From: Nocardia carnea
Lineage (GTDB): Bacteria > Actinomycetota > Actinomycetes > Mycobacteriales > Mycobacteriaceae
Length of the DNA stretch: 64,000 nucleotides
Direction of reading: 5' to 3'
Assembly: GCF_029868855.1 (NCBI RefSeq)
Contig: NZ_JARWOV010000111.1
Location: 1 to 64,000, forward strand
Shown here: in pieces, positions 27,833 through 36,466 of the stretch
Layout: each line of letters opens with the position of its first letter
Position numbering within the stretch: position 1 is the first letter of the stretch
Program-made: the position numbers and the translations under genes
The notes under the pieces: generated by a model
The model's input: the letters and a program-made list of their open reading frames with translations, nothing else
What the model was told of the DNA's origin: nothing
Databases searched by the model: none

Positions 27833-29037
27833 GCCGTTCCGGCGTCCTCGGGAACCGGAATTTCGTACTGCTGTGGTCCGGGAACGCGATCTCGCTCATC
27901 GGATTCCACGGAGTCCGCATCGCCTATCCACTACTGGCACTTGCGATAACCGGGTCGGCGGCGCTGGCCGGATGGGTCGGATTCGCGATCTCACTACCTG
28001 CCCTGCTGTTCCAGGTCCCGGCCGGAATCGCCGCCGACCGGTGGGATCGCCGGACCATCATGATCGTCTGCCAGACAGCTGGGCTCATCGCGGCCGGCTC
28101 GGCTTGGCTGGTCGTCGCACTCGATCTGCCCGAGCCGGGCCTGCTTCTTATAGCCGCCGCCTTCGTGGAAGGCACCGCCTTCGTATTCTTCGGAATGAGC
28201 GAGCTGGCCATGATCCGGGATATCGTGGATATCTCGCAACGGCCGACGGCATTCTCGCTCTTCGAGGCCGAACAACCTATTGCCCTGGTCCTCGGCCGGG
28301 CCGTCGGCGCGGCCGCGTACGGTATCGCCCGATGGGTGCCGTTCGCCGCCGACGCCGTCACCTATCTCGTCTGCCTGTGCACCCTGTCCTCGATCGAGGT
28401 TGCCCCGGCACGGCGGCGCCGTGATCCCGAGGTACCGGAACCCGCCCCGGCGACGCTGCGAACCGGGACTCAGCTGGTCCTCAGCGATCCTTTTCTCCGC
28501 AGTTCCACCGTGATCAGCGGATTGTCGAATATCGTCATCCAGGTCGTCATCCTCCTGATCATCGTCGATATCGAACGATCGGAGCGGCCCGTCTGGGTGG
28601 CCGGCGTCGTGCTGGGCGCCGCCGGCACAGGCGGCATCATCGGCTCCGCCGTTGCGGCCGGACTGGCGAACCGATTCGGCGCGCAGCAGCTGTATCGCTG
28701 GTCGCTGTGGTGCTGGGCGGGATTGATGATCCCCATCGCGCTGAGTGCACACCCGCTGGTGGTCGGTGCGGCTTGGTTCGGTATCGGCGCGGTCGGCGTC
28801 GTGGTGAATGTGGCACTGACCTTGTTTCGGGTGGAACGAATTCCCGAGGAAGTCCTGGGCCGAGCGGTCGGCGTGGTGTCGATGCTGACCGACGGTGCGG
28901 TTGCATTCGGTGCCATGATCGCGGGCTTTCTGCTCAGCGTTTTCGACACGACGGCCACCGGATGGATGATGGTCGCCGCCATGTTCACGCTCGCAGTGGC
29001 CGGCAGACGGGAGTCTCCCACCCTACGGCGGGAGTGA
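27829..29037 (+). CDS. MFS transporter (probable exporter of the RiPP)
   Basis: A 402-residue polytopic membrane protein with about 10-12 hydrophobic segments. It opens with NFVLLWSGNAISLIGFHGVR and has the MFS loop motif GIAADRWDRRTIMIV after the second segment, as in the MFS_3/enterobactin-exporter-like group. ATG 27829 overlaps the maturase stop, a strong sign of joint function. Export, and immunity through export, of the matured peptide is the simplest role. The C-terminus ends in a short charged tail. A siderophore-exporter role is a weaker alternative, since this protein group also includes EntS-type exporters. Confidence 0.87.
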   Translation: MSRSGVLGNRNFVLLWSGNAISLIGFHGVRIAYPLLALAITGSAALAGWVGFAISLPALLFQVPAGIAADRWDRRTIMIVCQTAGLIAAGSAWLVVALDLPEPGLLLIAAAFVEGTAFVFFGMSELAMIRDIVDISQRPTAFSLFEAEQPIALVLGRAVGAAAYGIARWVPFAADAVTYLVCLCTLSSIEVAPARRRRDPEVPEPAPATLRTGTQLVLSDPFLRSSTVISGLSNIVIQVVILLIIVDIERSERPVWVAGVVLGAAGTGGIIGSAVAAGLANRFGAQQLYRWSLWCWAGLMIPIALSAHPLVVGAAWFGIGAVGVVVNVALTLFRVERIPEEVLGRAVGVVSMLTDGAVAFGAMIAGFLLSVFDTTATGWMMVAAMFTLAVAGRRESPTLRRE

Positions 29038-29090
29038 CCGGGTCTGTCTGTGTTCGGCACGGTGAAGACGCAGCGAGAGACAAACATGCC

Positions 29091-29109
29091 GTTGCCGGGC
29101 AACTATAAT
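29091..29109 (+). promoter_or_regulatory. Promoter -10 element next to a 13-bp palindrome
   Basis: TATAAT at 29104-29109 abuts a perfect palindrome GTTGCCGGGCAAC (29091-29103). The start of the next gene is 60 bp downstream. The palindrome would sit in the spacer between -35 and -10, a common repressor position. No clear -35 hexamer was found. Confidence 0.45.
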
Positions 29110-29168
29110 CCGGGCCGGAGTCCATGACTGGTCGGGAGAGCCCGTCCGAGCCCGGAGGGGTGACGCTG

Positions 29169-29966
29169 ATGACTGGTTCTCCGCACGGATCCGGTGACCG
29201 GCCGAGTGTGGGAGATACTGATTTCCCTGTGTGGCAAACGGGACAAGGGCATCGGCCACAGCAGCAGCCTCTGCCGCCGGCGTATCCGCCGCCACCGACC
29301 GGGCGCGGAACATCGGGGCCGATCGTCGTCGGTGCTGTCGGGTCGGCGGTGGTGGTGCTGGTGGTCGGCGTGGTGGCCGGTGTGATCCTGGGCAGCCGAA
29401 ACAGCGAAAGCGTCCCCACCGCGACCCCGGAACCTGCGACCTACTCTATGAAGGCGATCACCGATGCGTGCGATCTGGTCGACCCCACGCCGTTGACCAG
29501 GTGGGCGTCCACGCCGCGCGCCGATCCTGTACATGAGGAAACCTCGGCTTCCGGCAACTTCGGCAACCTGCAGTGCAGTGTCTACTACGACAATTCGACC
29601 GGCGACGAATTTCCCATGAACACCGCCATGATGCGGGTGCGGGCCGACGTCACAAACGGTTCCGCCGCGCGAAAGTACGACCATTGCACACGCACGACCG
29701 CCGAACTCACCGATGACGGATCGGAGGTCACGTCCGGTTCGTTCACCGGAATCGGCACCCGGGGCTACTGGCAGTTCGAAGCCGACAATTTCGGTGGCAT
29801 CGTCGACGCCGAATACGGGGTGTGCATCTTGGACGGTGGTGCTGCGGTGCAGGTGCAGATCGAACTCTCCTGGGAGAAGGATTCCCCCGTGGTGGGTCGC
29901 GACGAACTCGATACGGTCGCCAGGGCCCAGGCCCGTAAGGTGCTCGACGGCCTGCGACAGAACTAG
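29169..29966 (+). CDS. Single-pass membrane protein with DUF3558-like extracellular domain (paralogue 1)
   Basis: A 265-residue protein. The N-terminus is Pro/Gln-rich and cytoplasmic, one hydrophobic helix follows (about residues 45-72, GPIVVGAVGSAVVVLVVGVV), and the rest is predicted extracellular. The outer domain contains TDACDLVDPTPLTRW and conserved Cys residues (CSVYYDN, DHCTRT, GVCILDG), recalling DUF3558 proteins of actinomycetes. ATG 29169 is chosen over 29124 because GGAGGGG lies eight bases before it. A paralogue follows directly. Function is unknown; cell-envelope proteins of this kind are common in Nocardia and Mycobacterium. Confidence 0.72.
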   Translation: MTGSPHGSGDRPSVGDTDFPVWQTGQGHRPQQQPLPPAYPPPPTGRGTSGPIVVGAVGSAVVVLVVGVVAGVILGSRNSESVPTATPEPATYSMKAITDACDLVDPTPLTRWASTPRADPVHEETSASGNFGNLQCSVYYDNSTGDEFPMNTAMMRVRADVTNGSAARKYDHCTRTTAELTDDGSEVTSGSFTGIGTRGYWQFEADNFGGIVDAEYGVCILDGGAAVQVQIELSWEKDSPVVGRDELDTVARAQARKVLDGLRQN

Positions 29967-30080
29967 GAAGATCGGCCTGGTGAAGACTTTTCAGCGGCTA
30001 CTCGGCCAACGCCGCAGTAGGATCGGCGCGGCACGGAAGGTCGGCGGGGAGCACGTCGAGGAATCGAGGGGCGGCAAGAG

Positions 30081-30959
30081 ATGACGGACCCTCGACACGA
30101 ACCGGGCCGGCCGCTCCCAGCCACCGCCGACCCCACCGAACAGCAACCGCATTTCTCGAAAGGCGACGAGACAGACCACGTCACAGAGCACGTCCGGCCC
30201 GGACAGGGATACCAGCCGCCGCCACCGCGGTTCATGCCCTCACCGCCCGGCCCAGGCAAAGCGGGCCTGATCGCCGCCGGTGTCGTCGGGCTGGTGCTGG
30301 TGCTGGCCGCGGGTGTGGTGATCGGTGTCCTCATCGCCGGCGGCGGCAGTGAACCCCGGTCCGCCGCTGCCGCGGCATCCTCCAGTGCCCCGGCCGGGCC
30401 GCCCAGTGCCGCCACCACCACAACGCCCGCGGCTGCGGGAACGTATTCGATGAACGGGATCACCGATGCGTGCGACCTGGTCGATCCCACCCCGTTGCAC
30501 AAGTGGTCGTCCACACCGGACCGAGCGCCCTACCATCACGAAACTCCGCCCAGCGATGACGATCCCGGCAGTCTGTCATGCCAGTTCAGCTACAAAAGCC
30601 AATCGGGTGACGGCGTCCACTGGAATCAAGCGGCCATCGATCTCCAGGTCGAGTTCACCGCCGCCGGAGCCTCACCCGCCTATGACGAGTGGAAACACGA
30701 GGACACCACCGCGCCCGGTGTGCATTCCGGCGAAGTCACCGGGATCGGCTCCCAGGGTTACTGGCACACCGCGACCGGGAACACCACTCATACCACCGGA
30801 CTGGACTACGTCGTATGCGTGCAGGACGACAATGTCTCGCTGCGCGTACGAATCCCCATCCTGCGCCAGCACGGCGAGTCCCTGCCCAGCCCGGACGAGC
30901 TCGGCGTGATCGCCCGAAACCAAGCCCGGCAGGCTCTGGACGGACTGAAGCGCGAGTAA
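30081..30959 (+). CDS. Single-pass membrane protein with DUF3558-like extracellular domain (paralogue 2)
   Basis: A 292-residue paralogue of the preceding protein with the same layout: a Pro-rich cytoplasmic segment, one transmembrane helix (about 58-88), an Ala/Ser/Pro/Thr-rich linker and an outer domain with YSMNGITDACDLVDPTPLHK and GTRGYW/GSQGYW-type motifs. The C-terminal IARNQARQALDGLKRE matches the ARAQARKVLDGLRQN end of paralogue 1. The 114-bp gap and same direction suggest tandem duplication. The extracellular domains have diverged considerably, while the TDACDLVDPTPL block is nearly unchanged. Function unknown. Confidence 0.75.
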   Translation: MTDPRHEPGRPLPATADPTEQQPHFSKGDETDHVTEHVRPGQGYQPPPPRFMPSPPGPGKAGLIAAGVVGLVLVLAAGVVIGVLIAGGGSEPRSAAAAASSSAPAGPPSAATTTTPAAAGTYSMNGITDACDLVDPTPLHKWSSTPDRAPYHHETPPSDDDPGSLSCQFSYKSQSGDGVHWNQAAIDLQVEFTAAGASPAYDEWKHEDTTAPGVHSGEVTGIGSQGYWHTATGNTTHTTGLDYVVCVQDDNVSLRVRIPILRQHGESLPSPDELGVIARNQARQALDGLKRE

Positions 30960-30974
30960 CCACGGCCGATCGGC

Positions 30975-31380
30975 AAGTCCGTGGCGTCCCGCAAGGTGCC
31001 GATCAGCACGGGATCGGACGGGCTGCCGATCAACGGGTCTGGTGGCAAGACCTACCACGCGCGTTTCCTACCCCCGGAGGTCAGTGAGTTCTGGTCGTTC
31101 ACCGTCTACGGCAGCGATGACCGGCTCATGGGCGCACAACGCGGTCGACCGGCACAGCCGCGGCGACCGCACCCCGGTCCCCGATATCGACGGCTATTAC
31201 ACACTCGAACTCGGCGCCGACGCCGCAACCCATGCAGACAACCCGAACTTCCTGCCGATTCCGGAGAAGGACGCTTACCTGATCTTGCGGATGTACGGAC
31301 CGAGCACAGCGGTGCAGAACGGCGAGTACGCGATGCCGACCTTCGCGGTGGAGCCAGCGTGCGCAATCGGTGATGTCTGA
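30975..31380 (+). pseudogene. Truncated, frameshifted DUF1254/DUF1214 protein remnant
   Basis: One frame reads PINGSGGKTYHARFLPPEV and SEFWSFTVYGSDDRLM, then a single-base shift at about 31130 moves the similarity to the next frame, AHNAVDRHSRGDRTPVPDID with YLILRMYGPSTAVQNGEY, ending at 31380. Together these match the C-terminal DUF1214 domain (FWSxTxYdxdxxLvxNxxdRxSxGDRTP...). The N-terminal half of the family is absent, because the remnant begins immediately after the paralogue 2 stop. So it is both truncated and frameshifted, and it marks a past rearrangement breakpoint. Confidence 0.7.
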
Positions 31381-31518
31381 TGCCGCCTATAGGTGGATAT
31401 CGGCGGCGGTGCAGATCGGGAAGTGGTCGTATCCGCAGGTTTTGGTGTCGTGACATCGATTGTGTTACGGGAAGGCGGGTGCCGCAGCAACGCCGGTCGA
31501 TGCTCTACGGGAAATTCA

Positions 31519-32070
31519 TCAGAGGTCGGGCACCGGGGCAACGAATCGTTGGACCATGCGCCGTTCGGCCGCTGAATCGGGAAGCGGCCAGGCCAGTAGT
31601 GCGAGCACGATCCGCACGATCCATTGCGCCGCCTCGGCGTCCGGCGTCATCCGGGCAAGAGTGGATGCGATATTGCTCAGTTCCGGTGCGGTGGAAAGTA
31701 TTTCGTCGGTAGCGGCGGATCGGTGCCGGGTGAGCCACTGTTTCAGCGTGGGGTCAGCACGGATGGCGGCCACGGCGGCGAGAACGGCTTCCACCATCCG
31801 TCGAGATCCCTGGAAAGGTTCGATGGCCACGGTGACCCGCTCGGCCACCGTCGCGGCGGCCTTCGCGAGCACCGCATGGACGAGCTCGGTCTTCCCCCCG
31901 GCATGCCGGTACAGCGTCGCACGGGAACACCCCGCCGCGGTAGCTATATCGTCGATGGTGACGTTGTCGATGCCCCGTTCGAGGAACAGGGCCGCGGCGG
32001 TCCTTTCGATCCGGTCCGCAGCGATCGCGCGACGGTCACCTCCAGCGAGCCAATCCACACCACTTCTCAC
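31519..32070 (-). CDS. TetR-family transcriptional regulator
   Basis: A 183-residue regulator. The N-terminal helix-turn-helix reads IERTAAALFLERGIDNVTID followed by AAGCSRATLYRHAGGKTELV. The C-terminal ligand-binding part is not recognisable. It is divergent from the P450 gene at 32308. A perfect 17-bp palindrome lies 34 bp before its start and a second 19-bp inverted repeat about 92 bp before the P450 start, so autoregulation plus P450 control is likely. Confidence 0.88.
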   Translation of the reverse strand: MRSGVDWLAGGDRRAIAADRIERTAAALFLERGIDNVTIDDIATAAGCSRATLYRHAGGKTELVHAVLAKAAATVAERVTVAIEPFQGSRRMVEAVLAAVAAIRADPTLKQWLTRHRSAATDEILSTAPELSNIASTLARMTPDAEAAQWIVRIVLALLAWPLPDSAAERRMVQRFVAPVPDL

Positions 32071-32103
32071 CTACTCGACCCTTCCATCCTAGTTTGGCCG
32101 CAC

Positions 32104-32120
32104 CGTCTCATCATGAGACG
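32104..32120. promoter_or_regulatory. Perfect 17-bp palindrome, candidate TetR operator
   Basis: CGTCTCAT, a central C, then ATGAGACG: a perfect 8+1+8 inverted repeat located 34 bp before the TetR start. Its size and position are typical of a TetR autoregulatory operator. Confidence 0.65.
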
Positions 32121-32197
32121 TAAATACGATACTGTCCAACCTTGATCTCAGAACTTCGCAGGTCATATCGGTGTGATTTTCAGAAGCGCCGGCAAGT

Positions 32198-32216
32198 TGT
32201 ATCCGCGGGGGATACA
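32198..32216. promoter_or_regulatory. 19-bp inverted repeat near the P450 promoter
   Basis: TGTATCC (32198-32204) and GGATACA (32210-32216) are perfect arms around a 5-base spacer GCGGG. It differs in sequence from the palindrome at 32104, so the two may bind different regulators. Confidence 0.55.
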
Positions 32217-32307
32217 TCATGTCTCAGTTCGAGATGGTGATTGTTCCGAGTGCCACTCACCATCGACGCTGGTGACCACATTCGGCCACCGACCCCCGGA
32301 GTGAACA

Positions 32308-33531
32308 ATGACCTCGGCACAGGCGATCGATGTATTCGATCCCGACCACCTCGACAACCCGTACCCGCTGTATCGGCTGCTCCGCGAGCAGGCACCGGTG
32401 TATCAGGTACCGGGCACCGATTTCTTCCTGGTCTCCACCGGGGAACTGCTCATCGAAGCCGCGGCGCGGACCACGGATTTCTCCTCCAACCTGACCGCTG
32501 TGCTGGTCCGGGAACCGGACGGGTCGGCCGCGACGTTCGATATCGACGCCGGCGGGCAGGCCGTGCATGTGTTGGCGACGGCCGACGATCCGGTCCATGC
32601 GGCGCACCGCAAACTGGTCGCGCCCGTTCTCGCCAAACGAATCCGCACCCTGGGCGGAACGGTCGATGCGCTGGTCGACCGGTTATGGCGGCGGGAAGTC
32701 CGCGCCGGGCACATCGACTGGGCCACCGGCATGGCCGATCGCCTTCCGCTCGCGGTCGTCGCCGACCTCATCGGCCTTCCCGAATCCGACCGGCCCCAAC
32801 TGCTGAGCTGGGCCTACGACTCCACGGAGATGCTGGGCGGAGTCGTTCCCGCCGAACGTCTACCGCAACTGATGACCTCCGCCGCCGAACTCGCCGGCTA
32901 CCTGCACACCGCCTTCGCCGCGGCCAAGGCACAGCCCGGCGCACACGACGACAACCTGCTCGGTGTGCTTGCCGCCGGGGCCCGCGCCGGCCAGGTCGAA
33001 GACCACGTCGCCGTCCTGATCCTCATACAGCTCGTCGGGGCAGGCGGCGAATCCACCGCCGGGCTCATCGCCAACGCAGCCCGCATACTCGCCTCCGACC
33101 CCGAACTTCAACAGCAGGTACGCGAACAACCAGCCCTGATCCCCGCCTTACTCGACGAGACACTGCGGCTGGAGTCACCGTTCCGCGGCCACCACCGGCA
33201 CGTCACCGCCGACACCCGCCTCGGCGACCTCGACCTACCGGCGGGCAGTCACCTGCTGCTGCTCTGGGGCGCCGCCAACCGCGACCCCGCCACCTTCCCC
33301 GACCCCGACACCCTCGATCTGCACCGGCCGAACCAACGCACCCACCTGGCCTTCGGCAAAGGCGCCCATTACTGCATCGGTTCAGCACTGGCCAAGCTCG
33401 AAGCCAGTGCCGCGCTCACTACCTTGCTCGACAACACCCGCCGGTTCACCCTGGACGAAGACGCTCGGCCGCGATGGCTACCCAGCCTCTTCGTCCGCCG
33501 CCACCTCACCCTGCCTCTCCGGATCGACTGA
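32308..33531 (+). CDS. Cytochrome P450
   Basis: A 407-residue soluble bacterial P450. The I-helix oxygen-binding motif is LVGAGGESTAGLIA, the K-helix is ETLRLESP, and the haem Cys loop is FGKGAHYCIGSALAKLE. The ribosome binding site GGAG lies six to seven bases before ATG 32308. It is alone on its strand, divergent from a TetR gene with two palindromes in between, suggesting ligand-induced expression, for instance by its substrate. No ferredoxin or reductase gene is adjacent. Substrate unknown. Confidence 0.93.
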   Translation: MTSAQAIDVFDPDHLDNPYPLYRLLREQAPVYQVPGTDFFLVSTGELLIEAAARTTDFSSNLTAVLVREPDGSAATFDIDAGGQAVHVLATADDPVHAAHRKLVAPVLAKRIRTLGGTVDALVDRLWRREVRAGHIDWATGMADRLPLAVVADLIGLPESDRPQLLSWAYDSTEMLGGVVPAERLPQLMTSAAELAGYLHTAFAAAKAQPGAHDDNLLGVLAAGARAGQVEDHVAVLILIQLVGAGGESTAGLIANAARILASDPELQQQVREQPALIPALLDETLRLESPFRGHHRHVTADTRLGDLDLPAGSHLLLLWGAANRDPATFPDPDTLDLHRPNQRTHLAFGKGAHYCIGSALAKLEASAALTTLLDNTRRFTLDEDARPRWLPSLFVRRHLTLPLRID

Positions 33532-33657
33532 CACCCACCTATCGACCACCGGCAGGCCGGCGACGTCCCGATGGACTCGCCGGGCGGTGGCCCTCGAACT
33601 CACCGAGTCCGGACGGCCCGGCCTGTGTGCATCAATCGCTGAAGAGATACCTGGTCG

Positions 33658-34824
33658 TCATTCCGAAGGCGCCGGAACGAACCCTTCCGGCCACCTCGTG
33701 CTGCTGTCGTAGCTGATTCCGGTGAGGTCCGCACCGTTCAGGGAGGCGCCGCTGAGGTCCGCACCGGAGAGATCCGCACCCTCGAGTAATGCGTTGGTGA
33801 GGTTCGCTCCGGTTAGGTCGGCATCGGTGAGGTCCGCTTCGGAGAGGCTCGCGCGGGTGAGGTTCGCGTTTTCCAGGTCCGCACCGGAGATGTTCGCACG
33901 GGTGAGGTCGGCTCGGGTGAGATTCGCACCCGTGAGGAACGCGTCGGAGAGGTCGGACCAGGAGAGGTCGGCCTCGGTGAGGTTCGCTTGGATGAGGCTC
34001 GCGGACAACAGCTCCGCGCCGACGAGGTTCGCACGGGTGAGCTCCGCGGAGCCGAGGGCGGCGACGGTGAGGAACGCGTTGGAGAGATTCGCTTCGGTGA
34101 GGCGCGCATTGTCGAGGTATGCGCCGACAAGGACGGCGTTCGTCAGGTTGGCGCCGGCAAGCTGCGGCGCGGCACTGCCGGGACCTGACTTCCTGGAGTC
34201 CCAGGCCTCGGGCAAGCAGGCCCGGCCGAGATTCAGTGCGTTCACCGGGTCATCGTGTGTGATATCGCGGCGCGAGATAACCGTCAGTGCCGTTTCGACA
34301 TCGGCAGGTAAGGCCTTTCGGGGGGCGGCGGGATCGAAGCCCGGCGGCTCTACCCCCGGAACATCGGTGAAGTACCTGGCACATGCCGCGTTGTGCGCGT
34401 GGGTCTGAAGAAACGAGCTCAGCAGAGCGAAAACGGTGGGGTGATCGCCCGGTGAGTCTTTCGCGAGCTGTTCGAGCAGATAGATCCCCGAGAGACGGAC
34501 GTTGATCTTGTCGGAAGCCAGTTGTTCCGCAGCGAGCCGGAAACGGTCGGTGGTCGCGGTTCGCTGAGCCAGGGATTGCTGGTCGTTGGACACCTTCAGC
34601 GACTCACCCGAGAACCACAGCGCGGCGACCGCCGCCACCGACGCACCGAGCGTCGCGAATATGGTCGCCATCGCCCCCAGCTTCGCCCAGCCCGGCCAGT
34701 GAAAAAACCTGCTCAACCGAGAGGGCTCAGCAACCGGTTCGGGCGAGGGCGGTGGTCTCAGAGATCGGCCCTGGCCTGCGACGACAGGACGGTTACGAGC
34801 GAGTCGAAGATCCCCCGTGGTCAT
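33658..34824 (-). CDS. Membrane-anchored pentapeptide-repeat protein
   Basis: A 388-residue protein. One hydrophobic helix (about residues 50-70, AMATIFATLGASVAAVAALW) precedes a region with RLSGIYLLEQLAKDSPGDHP, which recurs in actinomycete pentapeptide proteins. From about residue 210 to 370 there is an uninterrupted run of A(N/D)LxxA units (SLIQANLTEADLSW is a sample), forming a quadrilateral beta-helix. ATG 34824 is chosen because GGAAGG lies just before it. Pentapeptide proteins include DNA mimics that protect gyrase (MfpA/Qnr). It is divergent from a GyrB-like protein, an intriguing but unproven link; the membrane anchor argues against simple DNA mimicry. Confidence 0.88.
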   Translation of the reverse strand: MTTGDLRLARNRPVVAGQGRSLRPPPSPEPVAEPSRLSRFFHWPGWAKLGAMATIFATLGASVAAVAALWFSGESLKVSNDQQSLAQRTATTDRFRLAAEQLASDKINVRLSGIYLLEQLAKDSPGDHPTVFALLSSFLQTHAHNAACARYFTDVPGVEPPGFDPAAPRKALPADVETALTVISRRDITHDDPVNALNLGRACLPEAWDSRKSGPGSAAPQLAGANLTNAVLVGAYLDNARLTEANLSNAFLTVAALGSAELTRANLVGAELLSASLIQANLTEADLSWSDLSDAFLTGANLTRADLTRANISGADLENANLTRASLSEADLTDADLTGANLTNALLEGADLSGADLSGASLNGADLTGISYDSSTRWPEGFVPAPSE

Positions 34825-35016
34825 CAGAATCCTTCCGAAACTGTTCTCCTCCAACGTATCCGAACCGAGAACCGAGGGCCACGTCATCGCGCAGTTCGCA
34901 CATTCTCTCGGGCATCAGGAGTAGGACGGGGGTCAGCAAGCCGCCGTCATGACCGATCGCACCGCAGAGCTCGGCACACCTTGCCCACAGGCGCAGCCAC
35001 TACCCAGACTTCTCTG

Positions 35017-35688
35017 GTGAACACGCCGCAGCGAGCCGAATGGCCGAGCACAACACATAACTGGGCCACCGAGGTGGATACCGCGCATGTGCAGCGCATC
35101 CGCCGCGACCCGGAGACCATGGCACCCGGTGGCCTACCACATCTGATCCTCGAGGTCGTCGCCTACGCGGCCGACGAAGCCGAAGCCACCGGCAGCGGTC
35201 GGTGCCTCATCGTCCTGCATCCGGACGGTTCGGTGTCGGTCTCCGACGAAGGCCGAGGCACCGACACCCGGACCGATGACCGAGGGCGCCCGATCAAAAA
35301 ACCGATCATGTCAACGAAAGACCTGCGATTCTTCGACCACCCCGAAACGCAAACCCTCCCGGACCGGCACCCCCGCCGCGGTATCTCCGTCGTCTCAGCC
35401 CTGAGCACGTGGCTCGTCCACACCAACCGCCGCCGCACCGGCGCCTGGACCCAGCGCTACGAACACGGCATCCCGGTGAGTGACCTCCTGCCCGTCGACA
35501 CCACCGGCCCGACCGGAACAACAGTCCACTTCCTTCCGGACCCGGACCTACCGATCGGCAATGCCCTGAACACCCCGGACCTGCTGGAGATGGCGAACTC
35601 CTGGCCTCACCTTTCGACCGCGATCGACGACGCCCGAGCATCGCGGCAACTTCAGGGCCCGAAGGACCAGGGAGGCACGCCGACCTAA
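35017..35688 (+). CDS. GyrB-like (GHKL) ATPase-domain protein with degenerate N-box
   Basis: A 223-residue protein resembling only the N-terminal ATPase portion of DNA gyrase B: GGLPHLILEVVAYAADEAEA aligns with GyrB GLHHLVxEVVDNAxDEA, and DGSVSVSDEGRG with DGSVxVxDxGRG. The ATP-binding Asn of the N-box (DNA) is replaced (AYA), so ATP binding may be lost or altered. The DxGxG motif and catalytic Glu position are kept. The transducer, TOPRIM and DNA-binding parts are absent. GTG 35017 matches the start of the similarity. It is divergent from the pentapeptide-repeat gene. Function unknown. Confidence 0.7.
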   Translation: MNTPQRAEWPSTTHNWATEVDTAHVQRIRRDPETMAPGGLPHLILEVVAYAADEAEATGSGRCLIVLHPDGSVSVSDEGRGTDTRTDDRGRPIKKPIMSTKDLRFFDHPETQTLPDRHPRRGISVVSALSTWLVHTNRRRTGAWTQRYEHGIPVSDLLPVDTTGPTGTTVHFLPDPDLPIGNALNTPDLLEMANSWPHLSTAIDDARASRQLQGPKDQGGTPT

Positions 35689-35881
35689 CGCCCGTGGTTG
35701 CCGATTCCGGCGTCACCACAGCCGGGCGGTGGCTACGTCCATGGATAGAGACGGCGGTTGTCCATCGATTCCGACGGCTGTCGGGGCTGGTTTCGAGATC
35801 GAGCGTCCGTGAACTTCGACGGCACTATGGGGGTGGGAATCGAATGCGCCCCGAATGGGGCCGCGTCGGGGCCTGAACCAT

Positions 35882-36466
35882 CTATAGCGGAAGTTCGAAT
35901 GTCAGGCCGAACTGGGCGCCCAGTCTACCGAGAGCCTGCGGGTCCCCGAAAACGATTACCTCGCTGAGGTATTCGTCGTAGGAGTCCAAGTCCACGGAAC
36001 AGAATTGTTCTACGAGGTCGGTGGTCAGGCCGGAGAGGTAGGTGGCGAAGACGAGCGAAGCCTCGATGTTCTCCTGCTCGTGGCCGGGGTACACCGGCCA
36101 CCACTCGGTGGCGCCGTTGCAGTCGAACCGCAGCTCCCATGTCGTGTCACCCTCGACCAGCCGGACGTTGCCGATGGTCACCATGCCGCGACTGCAGGCG
36201 GCGAGTGACTGCAGTTCGGACTCGTACTGTTGTCGCCGCTCTTCGTCGGTGTACGTGTTGATGTGGCGAAACGCCTTGTGGTCGAAGATGTAGCCGATCC
36301 CCAGGTCCAAGAGCAGGCTGAGCACGGCGGCCTGTTCAGTGTCTTCGTAGTAGCTCAGCGGCTCGTCCCGCGAGTTCACCAGGCAGGTCGGAAGGGTGTC
36401 GGGGTCGACAAGACCGAGTTCGACGATCAGGTCCACGACCTCACCCACGGTGCGTTCGGAATTCAT
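35882..36466 (-). CDS. Hypothetical acidic protein
   Basis: A 194-residue acidic protein with no family recognised. It has no signal peptide or membrane segment. Composition (many Glu/Asp, WELRFDCNGATEWWP) and size resemble immunity or SUKH-like proteins, but no diagnostic motif was found. ATG 36466 follows a GAAGGA ribosome binding site; a further upstream start at 36508 lacks one. The neighbouring gene (36717-37292) runs in the same direction. Confidence 0.7.
   Translation of the reverse strand: MNSERTVGEVVDLIVELGLVDPDTLPTCLVNSRDEPLSYYEDTEQAAVLSLLLDLGIGYIFDHKAFRHINTYTDEERRQQYESELQSLAACSRGMVTIGNVRLVEGDTTWELRFDCNGATEWWPVYPGHEQENIEASLVFATYLSGLTTDLVEQFCSVDLDSYDEYLSEVIVFGDPQALGRLGAQFGLTFELPL

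Noticed and set aside
33722-34408. Long tandem DNA repeat in the pentapeptide region
   Set aside because: The 15-base periodicity is explained by the pentapeptide coding repeats, not by an independent DNA repeat.
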